A DNA stretch of 64,000 nt from an uncultured Alphaproteobacteria bacterium (GCA_958295695.1 OY282363.1:310001-374000), one strand, 5' to 3'; shown: positions 37,175-50,266, counted from the first letter of the stretch. The notes: generated from the letters alone by a model not told the origin. Translations and numbers: made by a program.

Positions 37175-38713
37175 TCATCGCGGCGCGGCGGCCAGCAGCG
37201 AACGGCCCGTCATGTCCTCGGGCCGGGGCAGGCGCAGAAGGTCGAGCAGGGTCGGCGCGAGGTCCGCGAGGCCGCCGGGCCGGAGCGCGCGGCCCTCCGG
37301 CGCGTTGACGATCACGAGCGGGACCGGGTTGGTCGTGTGGGCGGTGTGCGGCTCGCCGGTCCCGGGGTCGCGCATCATCTCGATGTTGCCGTGGTCGGCG
37401 GTGACCGCCATGCGGCCCCCGGCGTCGACCACCGCGCCGGCGATGCGGCCCAGGCATCGGTCGACCGTCTCCACGGCCTTGAGCGCGGCGGGAAACACGC
37501 CGGTGTGGCCCACCATGTCGGGATTGGCGAAGTTGCAGATCGCGACGTCGAAACGGCGCTCCCGGACGACGGAGGCGAGTCTGTCGGCGACCTCGTCCGC
37601 GGACATCTCGGGTTGCAGATCGTAGGTCGCGACCTTGGGCGAGGGCACGAGGATGCGCTCCTCGCCGGCGAAGGCGCGCTCCTCGCCCCCGTTGAAGAAA
37701 TAGGTCACATGCGCGTACTTCTCGGTCTCGGCGATGCGGAGTTGCGTCATGCCGGCTTCGGCGACGAGGCCGCCGAGGCTTTTCGACAGGCGCCGGGGGG
37801 CGAAGAGCGCCGGGATCAGCGGGTCGAGCTCCGCCGAATAGGACGCCATGCCGGCGACCGCGGCGAATTCGATCCCGCGGGGCGGGGCGAAGGCGGCGAA
37901 GGCGGGGTCGAGCAGGGCGGCGAGAACCTGACGCGCGCGGTCGGCGCGGAAGTTGGCCATGAGCAGGCCGTCGCCCGTCTCCATGCCGCCGTAGGAACCG
38001 ATCGCGGTCGGTTCGACGAACTCGTCGGTCCGGCCGTCTCCGTAGGCGCGGTCGACGGCCGCGTCGGCGGATTCGGCGCGGCGGCCGGCCGCGTCGATCA
38101 TCGCCGCCGCCGCGCGTTCGACACGCTCCCAGCGCTTGTCGCGGTCCATCGCGTAGTAGCGCCCGCTCACGGTGGCGATGGCGGCTTCGGGCGCGTCGGC
38201 GGCGAACCTGGCGAGACAGTCCCGCGCGCTGGCGGGCGGCGTGTCGCGGCCGTCGAGGAAGGCGTGGACGAGCACCGGAACCCCGTCCGCGTGGAGGATG
38301 TTGGCGAGCGCCGCCATGTGGTCCTGGTGGCCGTGGACGCCGCCGGGAGACAGGAGGCCCATCAGGTGGCACCGCCCTCCGCTGGCCTTGAGCGCGGCGG
38401 AGAGCCGGCGGAGCCGGGGGTTGGACGCCAGCGATCCGTCGCCCACGGCGCGGTCGATGCGCGGCAGGTCCTGCGTGACGACGCGGCCCGCGCCCATGGT
38501 CAGATGGCCGACCTCCGAATTGCCCATCTGGCCGCGGGGCAGGCCGACCGCCTCGCCGGAGGTCTCCAGCCGCGTGGCCGCGCACGTCTCCAGCATGCGC
38601 CGCCAGACCGGCGCGCGGGCGGAAAGGATGGCGTTGTCGGGCCCCTCCGCCGCGAGACCCCAGCCGTCCAGGATGCACAACACGAGGGGGCCGGGTCGCC
38701 GGGCTGGACTCAT
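37175..38713 (-). CDS. gpmI: 2,3-bisphosphoglycerate-independent phosphoglycerate mutase
   Basis: GpmI (512 aa) interconverts 3- and 2-phosphoglycerate with two Mn2+. The N-terminal LVLCILDGWGL carries a metal Asp, the nucleophile Ser sits in RGQMGNSEVGHLTMGAG, and SPGGVHGHQDHM, HAFLDGRDTPP and TADHGNIEMM give other catalytic residues. Length is standard. It lies 66 bases downstream of rlmH, in the block leading to ctpA. Confidence 0.97.
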   Translation of the reverse strand: MSPARRPGPLVLCILDGWGLAAEGPDNAILSARAPVWRRMLETCAATRLETSGEAVGLPRGQMGNSEVGHLTMGAGRVVTQDLPRIDRAVGDGSLASNPRLRRLSAALKASGGRCHLMGLLSPGGVHGHQDHMAALANILHADGVPVLVHAFLDGRDTPPASARDCLARFAADAPEAAIATVSGRYYAMDRDKRWERVERAAAAMIDAAGRRAESADAAVDRAYGDGRTDEFVEPTAIGSYGGMETGDGLLMANFRADRARQVLAALLDPAFAAFAPPRGIEFAAVAGMASYSAELDPLIPALFAPRRLSKSLGGLVAEAGMTQLRIAETEKYAHVTYFFNGGEERAFAGEERILVPSPKVATYDLQPEMSADEVADRLASVVRERRFDVAICNFANPDMVGHTGVFPAALKAVETVDRCLGRIAGAVVDAGGRMAVTADHGNIEMMRDPGTGEPHTAHTTNPVPLVIVNAPEGRALRPGGLADLAPTLLDLLRLPRPEDMTGRSLLAAAPR

Positions 38714-38779
38714 GAGGGTCTCGCGTGACGGGTCGGGGAGGATGTAACCGTTGGCCCCGGTCCTGGCAACTCGAAGCCG

Positions 38780-39229
38780 TCAGTCCCGATGATAGGGGTG
38801 GCCGGCGAGGATCGTGTGGGCGCGATAGAGCTGTTCCATCAGCATGACGCGGACGAGCCCGTGGGGCCAGGTCATGGCGCCGAACGACAGGACCAGATCG
38901 GCGCCGGCGCGGATCGTCTCGTCGAGGCCGTCCGCGCCGCCGATCGCGAAGGCGATCTCCCGGCGGCCCTCTTCGCGCCGACGGCCGATCCAGGCCGCCA
39001 GCGCGCGGCTGTCGAAGGAACGCCCCCGTTCGTCCAGGACGACCGCGACCGCGCCGTCCGGCAGGGCGGCGCGGAGTTTCTCCGCCTCCCGCCGCTTCCG
39101 GCCGGGGCCTCGCGCCCCGGTCGCCTCGCGCAGGACGACGTCCCAGGGCAGCCGGCCGGCGTAGTCGTCGAACAGCGAGCGGAGCGGTCCGTCCCTCGCG
39201 CGCCCGACAGCCGCGACGGTTATCCGCAT
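38780..39229 (-). CDS. rlmH: 23S rRNA (pseudouridine1915-N3)-methyltransferase RlmH
   Basis: RlmH (149 aa) methylates pseudouridine 1915 in helix 69 of 23S rRNA. It is a SPOUT enzyme with the trefoil-knot features ALDERGRSFDSRALAAWIG-like (residues 63-81, key LDERGRSFDS), FAIGGADGLDETIRAGADLVLSFG, and the C-terminal MTWPHGLVRVMLMEQLYRAHTILAGHPYH motif (key WPHGLVRVMLMEQLYRA). Standard length. It follows rsfS by 37 bases. Confidence 0.96.
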   Translation of the reverse strand: MRITVAAVGRARDGPLRSLFDDYAGRLPWDVVLREATGARGPGRKRREAEKLRAALPDGAVAVVLDERGRSFDSRALAAWIGRRREEGRREIAFAIGGADGLDETIRAGADLVLSFGAMTWPHGLVRVMLMEQLYRAHTILAGHPYHRD

Positions 39230-39266
39230 GGCGGCCCGTCGCCCGGGATTTGTCGTCCGGCGGGCT

Positions 39267-39641
39267 TCAGACGCTGGCTTCCATGGGCGCGGGCATCGGC
39301 AGCGACCACATCTTCTCGAGATTGTAGAGGCCGCGGACCTCGCCGCGGAAGATGTGGACGACGGCGTCTCCCAGATCGACCAGGATCCAGTCTCCGGAAT
39401 CGTAGCCCTCGACGCCGTTGACGCCGAGGCCGGCGCCCTTGACGGCGTCCAGCAGACGGTCGGCCAACGCCGTGACCTGCCTTTGGGACTGGCCGCCGCA
39501 GACGATCATGTGGTCGGCGAAGGTGGTTTTTCCGGCGAGGTCGATGGCGACCACATTCTCGGCCTTGCCGTCTTCGAGCGCGCCCGTCGCGAGCGAGACG
39601 AGGTCCGGGACCGGCGTCCCGGCGGTGGTCTGACGAGGAAT
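39267..39641 (-). CDS. rsfS: Ribosomal silencing factor RsfS, probable ATT start
   Basis: RsfS (124 aa) binds L14 on the large subunit and blocks joining in starvation. The core GALEDGKAENVVAIDLAGKTTFADHMIVCGGQSQRQV (key GKTTFADHMIVCGGQS) is followed by VEGYDSGDWILVDLGDAVVHIF, all matching the family. There is no ATG, GTG or TTG in frame near the expected start. ATT at 39639-39641 is preceded by AGGGGAGG with exactly 7 bases between, a strong Shine-Dalgarno site. The resulting length is normal. The next in-frame starts lie inside nadD and would add about 70 Arg/Gly-rich residues. Confidence 0.85.
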   Translation of the reverse strand: MPRQTTAGTPVPDLVSLATGALEDGKAENVVAIDLAGKTTFADHMIVCGGQSQRQVTALADRLLDAVKGAGLGVNGVEGYDSGDWILVDLGDAVVHIFRGEVRGLYNLEKMWSLPMPAPMEASV

Positions 39642-39673
39642 GGATCGGCCTCCCCTGGTGTCTTGACCCGTCG

Positions 39674-40297
39674 TTACCGTTCCGCGAAGCCGAACCGCCG
39701 GTCGCCCGCCCTGATGGCCGTGGCCGAGGCGGGATGCCGCGGGCCGGGAACGAAAACCCAGGCCGGCGGCTCCGCGTCGGCCAGCGTCCTGGCCTTCGGG
39801 ACCGGCAGGCGGCAACGCCGGAACCGGACCGCGGCCCGGCTCGCCAGACACGAGCGAGAATACGGAGAACGGTCGAAAACCGCAACCGGGACGCTATCGA
39901 AGATGGTCCGCCAGCGGCGCCAGCGGTGCGCGGTCTCGAGGTTGTCGGCGCCCATCAGCCAGACGAACCGGGCCCGCGGCGCGCGGACCAGGAGCCGTTC
40001 GATCGTGTCGGCGGTGAAACGGGTCCCGAGGTCCCGTTCGATCCCCGTCGCCACGATGCCGGGACCTTGGGCGAAGCGTTCGGCGCCGGCGAGGCGGTCC
40101 TCGAAGGGCGCCATGCCCTCGGGCGTCTTCAGCGGGTTCCGCGGCGCCACCAGCCACCACACCTCGTCGAGATCGAGCCGTTCGAGCGCCAGGCGGCTGA
40201 CGAAGAGGTGGCCTTCGTGCGCCGGGTTGAACGAGCCGCCCAGAAGCCCGATGCGGCGGCCGGCGGCGCGGTCCAGAAGCGGGAGGTGGCTTTTCAG
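39674..40297 (-). CDS. nadD: Nicotinate-nucleotide adenylyltransferase
   Basis: NadD (207 aa) makes nicotinate adenine dinucleotide in NAD synthesis. The nucleotidyl-transferase start [22 protein letters not shown] (key [11 protein letters not shown]) is clear, with [10 protein letters not shown] and [17 protein letters not shown] following. ATG is not found before this core; CTG 40297 overlaps the proA TGA (CTGA), as at xerC. The C-terminal [16 protein letters not shown] differs from the usual PISSTxIR form but keeps Ser and Ile-Arg. It is followed by rsfS. Confidence 0.92.
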   Translation of the reverse strand: MKSHLPLLDRAAGRRIGLLGGSFNPAHEGHLFVSRLALERLDLDEVWWLVAPRNPLKTPEGMAPFEDRLAGAERFAQGPGIVATGIERDLGTRFTADTIERLLVRAPRARFVWLMGADNLETAHRWRRWRTIFDSVPVAVFDRSPYSRSCLASRAAVRFRRCRLPVPKARTLADAEPPAWVFVPGPRHPASATAIRAGDRRFGFAER

Positions 40298-41582
40298 GGC
40301 CGGGTCTGTCCGTCGCCGCGCACGACGTACTTCATGGTCGTGAGCTGGTCGAGGCCCACGGGACCCCGCGCGTGCAGCCTGTTGGTCGAGATGCCGATCT
40401 CCGCGCCCATGCCGAACTCGCCGCCGTCGGCGAACTGGGTCGACGCGTTCCACATGGCGATCGCGCTGGGCGCGCGCGCCAGGAACCGCTCGGCGGTCCG
40501 GGCGTCGTCGGTGACGATGGCGTCGGTGTGGTCCGATCCGTGGCGCTGGATGTGGTCGAGCGCGCCGTCCACGCCGTCGACCACGCGGGCCGAGATCACC
40601 GCGTCGAGGTATTCGGTGTTCCAGTCGTTGGCGACCGCCGGCATGACCCGGGCGTCGAGGCGCCGGACCGCCTCGTCGCCGCGCACCTCGCATCCGGCGT
40701 CGAGCAGCGCCGCGACCACGCCGCGCCGGGCGTCGTCGTCCAGGGCGCCGTCGAGCAGCAGGGTTTCGGCGGCGCCGCAGATGCCGGTGCGCCGCAGCTT
40801 GGCGTTGACGGCGATGTCGCGCGCCATGGCGAGGTCGGCGGCGCCGTCGACATAGACGTGACACAGCCCGATGAGGTGCGCGATCACCGGCACCCGGCTT
40901 TCGGTCCGCACCCGCTCGACGAGGGACGGGCCGCCGCGCGGCACGATGATGTCGATCCAGCGGGTCATGGCGAGCATCTCGCCCACGGCCGCGCGGTCCG
41001 TCGTGGGCACGAGCTGGATCGCGTCGGCGGGCAGGCCCGCCGCCTCGAGGCCCGCGTGCAGGCAGTCGGCGATGGCGCGCGAGGAATGGAAGCTCTCGGA
41101 ACCGCCGCGCAGGATCGCGGCGTTGCCCGACTTCAGGCAGAGCGCGCCGGCGTCGGCCGTCACGTTGGGTCTCGATTCGTAGATGATTCCGATCACGCCG
41201 AGGGGCACGGAGACCCGGGCGATGTCGAGCCCGCTCGGCGCGGTCCAGCGCGCCCGCTCCCTGCCCACGGGATCGTCGAGGGCCGCGATCGCGTCGATCC
41301 CGGACGCCATGGCCTCGATCCGGGTCCCGTCGAGCGACAGGCGGTCGAGCATCGACCCGCCCAGGCCCCTGTCCCGGGCGCGGTCCATGTCGCGGCCGTT
41401 GGCCTCCAGGATGTCGGCCGCGGCGGCGCGCAGGGCGTCGGCGGCGCCGGCGAGCGCGGCGTTCTTGGCCTCCGTGGAGATGTGCGCGAGCGTCGCCGCC
41501 GTCGCGCGGGCGGCGCGGCCCATGGCGTCCATGGCCCGGGCGACGTCGGCGGCGGGCCGCGCCGTGGCGGGGGTGGCGGCGT

Positions 41583-41586
<4 letters not shown>
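40294..41586 (-). CDS. proA: Glutamate-5-semialdehyde dehydrogenase
   Basis: ProA (430 aa) reduces glutamyl-5-phosphate to the semialdehyde in proline synthesis, NADPH dependent. Family motifs include [33 protein letters not shown] (key YESRPNVT), the cysteine nucleophile in [15 protein letters not shown], and the ending [26 protein letters not shown] (key LHARGPVGL). It overlaps proB by 4 bases (ATGA) and its own stop overlaps the nadD start, giving a tightly packed unit. Confidence 0.97.
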
Positions 41587-44051
<2,465 letters not shown>

Positions 44052-44054
44052 CGC

Positions 44055-44429
44055 TCAGTCCTCCGCGGTTTCGGCCGGCGCGGCCTCGGCCGGCGCGGTC
44101 TTCCCGGCGGCGGGCCCCTTCGCGCCCCGCGCCAGGATCTCGGTGATCTTCACCACCGTCCGGTGCTGGCGGTGGCCGGCCCGGCGGCGGTACTTCTTGC
44201 GCCGCTTCTTCTTGAAGACGAGGATCTTGGCGGCGCGCTTGTGCTCGAGAATCTCGGCCTTCACGGTCGCGCCGTCGCCGCCCAGGTCGACCGCGTCGTC
44301 GTCGCCGATCATCAGGACCTTGTCGAAATCGACCGAAGCGCCGGGATCGCCGGCCAAGCGCTCCACGGCGAGAATGTCGTCCCGGGCGACGCGGTACTGT
44401 TTGCCGCCGGTTTGGATGACTGCGAACAT
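44055..44429 (-). CDS. rplU: Large ribosomal subunit protein bL21
   Basis: bL21 (124 aa) binds 23S rRNA. It opens [25 protein letters not shown], with [10 protein letters not shown], and the signature [24 protein letters not shown] (key [15 protein letters not shown]). The C-terminal Ala/Pro/Glu extension ([21 protein letters not shown]) is a common alphaproteobacterial feature. It starts at ATG 44429, with a near-consensus promoter 70 bases upstream, and leads rplU-rpmA. Confidence 0.98.
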   Translation of the reverse strand: MFAVIQTGGKQYRVARDDILAVERLAGDPGASVDFDKVLMIGDDDAVDLGGDGATVKAEILEHKRAAKILVFKKKRRKKYRRRAGHRQHRTVVKITEILARGAKGPAAGKTAPAEAAPAETAED

Positions 44430-44499
44430 CGTGATCCGACCTCGTGCTCCGGGCCGCGATGGCGGCTGGCCCCAAGGCGCTCCCCGCGCGGGCCGGCGG

Positions 44500-44527
44500 A
44501 CTATAGGGCCCGGCGGCCCCTTGTCAA
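44500..44527 (-). promoter_or_regulatory. Near-consensus sigma-70 promoter for rplU-rpmA
   Basis: On the minus strand, TTGACA (44522-44527) is followed after 16 bases by TATAGT (44500-44505), and rplU starts 71 bases downstream. The -35 matches the E. coli consensus exactly. It sits at the edge of the copy C element (44537-44547). Confidence 0.8.
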
Positions 44528-44532
44528 CACGG

Positions 44533-44560
44533 CGTCCCTCGATACGGCCCTTTGGTCCAC
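44533..44560. repeat. Dispersed CCTCGATACGG element, copy C
   Basis: CCTCGATACGG occupies 44537-44547 and is followed by CCCTTTGGTCC. It lies between the rplU promoter and the end of the adhesin gene; copy D (49707) lies at the other side of the surface locus. Confidence 0.4.
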
Positions 44561-44631
44561 CTCGGGACGGGGGGTTCTTGTTTCCTCCCCACCCAACCCT
44601 CCCCCGCCCCGAAGGGGGGCGCGGGTCCGGT

Positions 44632-47600
44632 CTACCAGCGAGCGTCGAGGCGGAGTTCGAGGCCGCGGTCGGCGCCGGAGGCGCGGCGGGCCTGGAGGGC
44701 GAGGTCGAACCCGGTTCCGAGATCGAGGCGGACGCCGGCGCGCATGGCGCGCTCGCCGCCTTGCGCCAGCCCGAACCCGGCGTAGGGCGTGGCGGTTCCA
44801 TGGCCGCCGAGCGCGGGCAGCCCGTAGCCCAGTTCCGTCTCCAGGCGCGCCTCGTCGCCGCCGTCCGCCAGGCCCGCCGCCGCCACGCCCTCGTCCCACA
44901 GCCGCGCCACGCCGCTCCCCGACGCGCCCCAGGAGGGCAGCAGACGGAACGACAGGCCCAACCCGTCCGCGTCCGGGTCCAGGCGCATCGACCCCGACGC
45001 GCCCCACTCCTCCACGTCGCTGTCGTGGACCAGAAGCGCGCGGCCCTCCGCCTCCACCGTCAGGCCCCGCGCCGGGTCCGTCCAGGAGAGGCCGCCGCCG
45101 GCCTCGAGGCCCGTCCCCGTCGCGCCGTCCCCGCCGTCCCAGCGCAGACCAGCCTCCAGCGTCGGCGTCAGGGACGCGCCGCCCGCGAGCGCATAGGCCT
45201 GGCTGCCCTCCGCCGCCAGACGCAGGCGCCGCGTCGAGACCTCCACGCCAGCGATCGCATCGCCGTTGTCCTTCACACGCCAGCGCGTCGCCTCCGCCGA
45301 GCCCTTCGCCTTCAGAGTCATGGATTCCCCGGACCACACCGGCACGGACCCGCCCGCGGCGCCCGCCAGGAACCGGCTGTCCGCCGTCTGCGCCCCGAAC
45401 CGGTCGCGCAGGTCCCCGTCCACGATCTCGATCTCGCCCCAGCCGTAACCGGCCGCGCCCCACAGCCGCGTCCCGCCGCCCGCATCCCAGCCCAGGTAGG
45501 GCGTCACCGCCGTCATCCGGCTCTCGTGCGAACCCTTCACAGCCGCGTCGCCGCTCCGGTCCGTGTAGTCCACGTCGCTCGAGAACCACGACGCCGCCAG
45601 ACCGCCCCGAAGGTCCGGACGCAACGCCGCGTCCACGTGCGCCGAGAACGCATCCCCCGACCAGTCCAGGGCATCCGCGTCCCGCGACAGGCGCCGCCAG
45701 TCGCCCGAGCCCCACGCCACGACGCCGCCGACGCCCGGACCGTCCTCGCCGGCCAGGCCGAACGCGAAGGACTCAGACCCCAACAGCTCCTTCCACGACA
45801 TGTCGCCCTCCCCGAGGGCGCCCTCGTGGGCCCGGACGAACCTCGCCGCCGCCTCGATGCCGCCCGCCGCCGTCGGCGCCGCCGCGTCCGGAGACGCCAG
45901 ACGCCCCGTCACCGCGTCCAGCGCGCTCCCCCACAGCGCACGGGACAACTCCGGCAACACCGACTCGTTGATCGCCTTCAGGCGCGCCCGCGCATTCTCG
46001 AGGCCGTGCTCCACCTCGATGGAGAAGATCAGCTTCCCCTCGTCGCCGTCCGCGTCCGTCGCCACCAGCGTGTAGTCTGTCGCATCCTGCGCCGCCGTCG
46101 GCACCCCGGAAATCGTCCGCGTCGCCTCGGCGAAGCCCAGCCTGGCCGGCAGTTTCTCCTCGATGGCGTAGGTCACGCCGCCGTCGCCCTTCGCCTCCGG
46201 CAGCGTTTCCGAACCGATCTCGTCCACCGTGAACACCAGCGCCGGCTTGTCGGTGTCGAACGCCGGCGTCGTGTCCACATACCCCGTCGCGAAGGGCCCG
46301 AACGGCGTCACCCCGGAGGCGCAGATCCGCGCCATCGCCGCGTCGTACTCCTCCGCTCCCACGACCGGCGCCCAGACGCTCCCGTCGTAGCGCAACAGCC
46401 GCAACCGTCCGGTGTCCCGCGCCCCGGCGACCACCGCCGCGGTCACCGGCAGGCAGATACGCAGACCCGACGACGGCGTGGGGGAAACGTCGATGTCCAC
46501 CACCCTCCGCGACTCTTCCGGATCGTCCGGACCCAAGTTGAAGCCGTTGTCCTTCGCGCGCGCGACGGTCGTCTCGGGGACGTCCCGCGAGATCGTCATC
46601 GTGACCGTCGTCGCCGCCGCCACCGCCTCCTTCACGCCATCGAAGTCCACCACGATCCCGGACGGAACGCCGTCCCCGACCGTCACCTCCACCTCCCGCC
46701 TCTCAATGAAGTAGGTCCTCGTCCCGGACGCGCCGTCCGTCCCGACCGCGGTCTCGCCCGTCACCGACACCCGCAGCGACCCGGACACCCCGCCATAGCC
46801 GCCGCCCGACGCCGTGTGCGACACCGACGCCGGCTCCGCGTAGTCGTTCCCGTCGTCCGTCGCCGTCACCGTCACCGGTTGCGCCGTGCTCCAGTTCGAC
46901 ATCGTGAAGGTCAGGCTGGCGGGGCTCGCCGTCAGGTCGGCGTTGGCGCTCGCGACCGCCACGGTCACCGTCCCGGTCGGCCACGAGGTCAGCGCCACCG
47001 TGTAACCGGTCCCGTCCGGGTTCCCCTCCGTCACTTCGAGCACCCTCGAGCGATCGAAGTCCGGATCCTCCGCCCGCGCGAACGCCAACCCCTTCTCGTC
47101 GTCCCTGATGGTCAGCGACGCTCCGGTGACCGTGCCCGCGCCCTGGCTGTTCGCGGCCGTCCCCGAGACCGTCACCGTCTTGTCCTCCGCGTCCACGTCG
47201 TTGTCCACCGCCGCGATGGTCACCGTGCCGCTGCTCGCCGTGGCCTCCGCCGCGATCGTCAGGGTCGTCGCGCTCGACAGGCTGAAGTCGCCCGCCACCG
47301 CGTTCGTCCCCGGCGCGGCCGACACCGTCACCGTCGCCGCCGCGCTCGACGGGTGCGACAGCGTCGCCGACACCGTCGCCACCCCGCCGTTCTCCGAAAT
47401 CGACGCCGGCGATACCGCCAGCGTCACCCCCGGCGCCGCGTCGTCGTCGGTCAGCGTCAGCGTGGCCCCGGTCACGCTCCCCGTCGTCCCTTGGTCGTTG
47501 GCGGCCGTCGCCGTCACCGTCACCGTCCGGTCCGGCTCGTCCGTCGCGTTGTCCGCCGCCGCGATCGCCGCCGTGTCCGAGGCCGCCGCCGTCAGACCCG

Positions 47601-48987
47601 CCGCGATCGCGATCGTCGCGTCCGAACCCACCGTGTAGAAGCCCGTCACCGCCGTCACCGTCACCGTCGTCGCCGCGCTCGACGGATGCGACAGCGTCGC
47701 CGTCACCGTGGAGGCGCCGCCGTTCTCCGAGATCGACGACGGCGACAGCGACAGCGTCACCCCCGGCGCCCCGTCGTCGTCGGTCAGCGTCAGCGTGGCC
47801 CCGGTCACGCTCCCCGCGCCCTGGCTGTTGGCGACCGTCGCCGTCACCGTCACCTGCTTGTCCGGCGAGTCCGTGTCGTTGTCGTTCGCCGTAATCGTCA
47901 CCGTCCCGGTGCTCGTCGTCGAACCCGCCGCGATCGTCAGCGTCGTCGCGCTCGACAGACTGAAGTCCGCCGCCACCGCCCCCGCGCCCGCCGCCGCCGA
48001 CACCGTGATCGTCGTCGCGGCGCCCGACGTCCGGTTCAGCGTCGCCGTCACCGTCGCAACGCCGGCGTTCTCCGCGATCGAGGACGAAGACAGCAGCAGC
48101 GTCGTTTGCGGCGCGTCGTCGTCGGTGATCGTCAGCGTCGCGCTCGACGGCGCCGCCACCCCGTTGCCGCCCGTGGCCGTCGCCGACACCGTGACCTGCT
48201 TGCTTCCCGACGCGACGCTGTTGTCGTTCGCCGTAATCGTCACCGCGCCCGAACTCGTCGTCGAACCCGCCGCGATCGTCAGCGTCGTCGCGCTCGACAG
48301 CGCGAAGTCCCCCGCCACCGCCGGGGCCACCTCCGCCGCCGAGACCGTGATCGTCACCGCCGCGCTCGACACGCTCGACAGCGTCGCCGTCACCGTCGAT
48401 ACGCCGCCGTTCTCCGAGATCGAGGCGGGTGTGAGGACCAGCGCCGCATTCGGAGTCGATACAAGAGGAACCCACTCGGTCATGACAACGTTGCCGGCGG
48501 TGCCGCTGTACATCCTCCAACTAAGTCTGATGACGACCCCGCCATTGTCGATCATGGCTTGGGTCGGAACGAAATTCGTCACCGTGAATTGGGATCCGGT
48601 GGAAGCAGTATCTCCTATGGACCTGAGTGACTGACACGAGGTAGATGGGAGCGGCGGAGTCACCCTCGTCCAGGGACAAGCGGAAATCCCAGTGGGTTCC
48701 CAGAAACCACTTCCTCCTCCGGTGGAGAGTGTGACTGACTGCTGAAGCATCAGCTCGCCTGTGAGGCTCGTCGTGGTCACGTCATGATTCCAGACACCGC
48801 CCGGCGTCCATCTGTCTCCCGGGCTCGGCGTCGTCTGGGCGAACGCCCGCGGCGCCAGGGCCGCGACCGTCACCAGCAGCAGGAGAACGGCCCGCGCCGG
48901 GACGCGAGAAGGGCCTCCTCTCCGGGGGGATCTCCGCCCATGCGCGCCAGCGAACGACCGTGAGCGTCGGGGCATGAACCATCCCAT
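44632..48987 (-). CDS. Large surface adhesin: Calx-beta-like repeats plus autotransporter-type barrel
   Basis: This 1,451-residue protein has a long signal peptide (residues 1-51, hydrophobic [18 protein letters not shown]), an N-terminal region with Trp and a Cys pair, then about four Calx-beta-like repeats (residues about 180-610) marked by [29 protein letters not shown] and ATLTLTDDD. After a linker and a cadherin-like part ([26 protein letters not shown]) comes a C-terminal beta-barrel ending LELRLDARW, with a terminal aromatic as in outer-membrane barrels. It probably binds host or neighbour surfaces or calcium. Start ATG 48987 follows AGGGGGA. The repeats are near-identical, so copy number can vary. 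On its complement lies a very long open shadow frame. Confidence 0.85.
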   Translation of the reverse strand: MGWFMPRRSRSFAGAHGRRSPRRGGPSRVPARAVLLLLVTVAALAPRAFAQTTPSPGDRWTPGGVWNHDVTTTSLTGELMLQQSVTLSTGGGSGFWEPTGISACPWTRVTPPLPSTSCQSLRSIGDTASTGSQFTVTNFVPTQAMIDNGGVVIRLSWRMYSGTAGNVVMTEWVPLVSTPNAALVLTPASISENGGVSTVTATLSSVSSAAVTITVSAAEVAPAVAGDFALSSATTLTIAAGSTTSSGAVTITANDNSVASGSKQVTVSATATGGNGVAAPSSATLTITDDDAPQTTLLLSSSSIAENAGVATVTATLNRTSGAATTITVSAAAGAGAVAADFSLSSATTLTIAAGSTTSTGTVTITANDNDTDSPDKQVTVTATVANSQGAGSVTGATLTLTDDDGAPGVTLSLSPSSISENGGASTVTATLSHPSSAATTVTVTAVTGFYTVGSDATIAIAAGLTAAASDTAAIAAADNATDEPDRTVTVTATAANDQGTTGSVTGATLTLTDDDAAPGVTLAVSPASISENGGVATVSATLSHPSSAAATVTVSAAPGTNAVAGDFSLSSATTLTIAAEATASSGTVTIAAVDNDVDAEDKTVTVSGTAANSQGAGTVTGASLTIRDDEKGLAFARAEDPDFDRSRVLEVTEGNPDGTGYTVALTSWPTGTVTVAVASANADLTASPASLTFTMSNWSTAQPVTVTATDDGNDYAEPASVSHTASGGGYGGVSGSLRVSVTGETAVGTDGASGTRTYFIERREVEVTVGDGVPSGIVVDFDGVKEAVAAATTVTMTISRDVPETTVARAKDNGFNLGPDDPEESRRVVDIDVSPTPSSGLRICLPVTAAVVAGARDTGRLRLLRYDGSVWAPVVGAEEYDAAMARICASGVTPFGPFATGYVDTTPAFDTDKPALVFTVDEIGSETLPEAKGDGGVTYAIEEKLPARLGFAEATRTISGVPTAAQDATDYTLVATDADGDEGKLIFSIEVEHGLENARARLKAINESVLPELSRALWGSALDAVTGRLASPDAAAPTAAGGIEAAARFVRAHEGALGEGDMSWKELLGSESFAFGLAGEDGPGVGGVVAWGSGDWRRLSRDADALDWSGDAFSAHVDAALRPDLRGGLAASWFSSDVDYTDRSGDAAVKGSHESRMTAVTPYLGWDAGGGTRLWGAAGYGWGEIEIVDGDLRDRFGAQTADSRFLAGAAGGSVPVWSGESMTLKAKGSAEATRWRVKDNGDAIAGVEVSTRRLRLAAEGSQAYALAGGASLTPTLEAGLRWDGGDGATGTGLEAGGGLSWTDPARGLTVEAEGRALLVHDSDVEEWGASGSMRLDPDADGLGLSFRLLPSWGASGSGVARLWDEGVAAAGLADGGDEARLETELGYGLPALGGHGTATPYAGFGLAQGGERAMRAGVRLDLGTGFDLALQARRASGADRGLELRLDARW

Positions 48988-49134
48988 CGATTTTCCCCCT
49001 ACTCTCCCGCGCATTCCGGTGAAGTCGATCGCCAGTCGGAGTTGGAACGACGCAGGGTAGTGACTGCCATGCAGTGCGGCATGGGTCAACGCTCGGGGTG
49101 CTGTCTTCGCATGGAGCCCGCCGCGAGGGGCGGC

Positions 49135-49518
49135 TCAAGCAAACGCTAATTGAGCCTTGAGAAAAGCGTTGGCGGCGACACGGATGCGCAGGGACATCGG
49201 CGAGGTCAGATCTCCGGTGAACCTCAACCTCAGGGCGATCCCTTTCCTGTCGTTGGGGAGGGAGACGTTGTAGCGGGTGGCGCCGGTGACGCTTACGGTC
49301 GTGCCGGACGGGTATCCCGACAACGTGTAATAAGTGAGGACGCTATGCGCACTGCTGAACCGGATAGCGGGCCCTCCGCGCAGGTAGACCGTCGCGCCGT
49401 CCAGGTTGTTTTCGGTCAGCGTCGCCGGACTGGTGTTCTGGACATCCACAATATTCGCGGCGGCCGGCTGCGCGTAGAGCAGCAGCGCCGCGAGGGCCAA
49501 CGGCCAGAGGGCGATCAT
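49135..49518 (-). CDS. Small secreted protein with one TENNLDGATV surface module
   Basis: A 127-residue protein with a signal peptide (LWPLALAALLLYAQPAAA) and a single short module starting NIVDVQNTSPATLTENNLDGAT and ending VRVAANAFLKAQLAFA. The TENNLDGATV sequence opens each domain of large bacterial surface autotransporters that I recognise, so this looks like a one-domain relative or a remnant of a larger gene. It lies 147 bases upstream of the adhesin on the same strand. The start ATG 49518 has no good Shine-Dalgarno sequence. Confidence 0.65.
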   Translation of the reverse strand: MIALWPLALAALLLYAQPAAANIVDVQNTSPATLTENNLDGATVYLRGGPAIRFSSAHSVLTYYTLSGYPSGTTVSVTGATRYNVSLPNDRKGIALRLRFTGDLTSPMSLRIRVAANAFLKAQLAFA

Positions 49519-49690
49519 CAAGCGGGGGGGTAAAACGCGCCGCGCGGAGCCGCGGCTGCGCGCCCGGAGCGGTTCCGGAAAACCGGCCCCCCTCCGGGGA
49601 CGTTCCGTGCGCCGCCTTCGCCATGGTGGGCGACTCAATGCCACGGACGCCGGCGTGCCAACCTCCGGTCCCACCGAAGATCCCGCCCCG

Positions 49691-49720
49691 AGCTTGCCGA
49701 AGGGGGCCTCGATACGGCGC
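49691..49720. repeat. Dispersed CCTCGATACGG element, copy D
   Basis: CCTCGATACGG lies at 49707-49717, preceded by AGCTTGCCGAAGGGGG. With copy C at 44537 it brackets the surface-protein locus in the same orientation. The remainder of the 49519-49757 gap shows no gene. Confidence 0.4.
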
Positions 49721-49757
49721 CGGGTTCGTCCCGCCGCAGGCTCGTCGGCGGCGGTCG

Positions 49758-50183
49758 TCAGACGCGGTAGAGTTCGTCCCAGAGGAAGATCGTGCAGATC
49801 TCGAACACCAGGACGGCGTAGAGGACCGTCGTCACCACCTCCAGCGGGGTGCAGGCGAACAGGGTCAGGCGGCCCCGGTCGTCGCGTCCGAAGAGCGGCG
49901 GGGCGTGCTCGGGCGCGCCCCGGATCGCCACGATCGCCGCCAGCGGCGCCGCGCCCAGGATGAAGGCGAACGGCGCCAGGGCGCTCAGGTCGAGCCACGG
50001 GAAGTAGCGGCTGGCCCCGAACATGGCGGGCGGGACGATCGACCAGAAGAAGCCCATGTTCGCCAGGAACTCGGGGTTCATCTCGGTCGATTTCCCCATG
50101 CCGCGGCACAGCATCGCGAACACGGAGGCCAGCGCGAAGGCGCAGAAGACCCAGACCGCGAGACCGATTCCCGAAAGCTCCAT
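49758..50183 (-). CDS. Integral membrane protein, about four transmembrane segments
   Basis: This 141-residue protein has hydrophobic helices at about residues 6-28 (GLAVWVFCAFALASVFAML), 42-62 (MGFFWSIVPPAMFGAS), 70-88 (APFAFILGAAPLAAIVAIRG) and 115-138 (VVTTVLYAVLVFEICTIFLW). No domain name is evident; a 4-helix small membrane protein of the alphaproteobacteria. It ends 72 bases before the SDR gene region, on the same strand. Confidence 0.75.
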   Translation of the reverse strand: MELSGIGLAVWVFCAFALASVFAMLCRGMGKSTEMNPEFLANMGFFWSIVPPAMFGASRYFPWLDLSALAPFAFILGAAPLAAIVAIRGAPEHAPPLFGRDDRGRLTLFACTPLEVVTTVLYAVLVFEICTIFLWDELYRV

Positions 50184-50266
50184 GTCGCCCGCCCGATGGT
50201 GGTTCCGCCCCCGCGCCCGTCGGGCGCGGACGGATTATGGGACGCGCGCCCGGCCCGCGCAACCGC

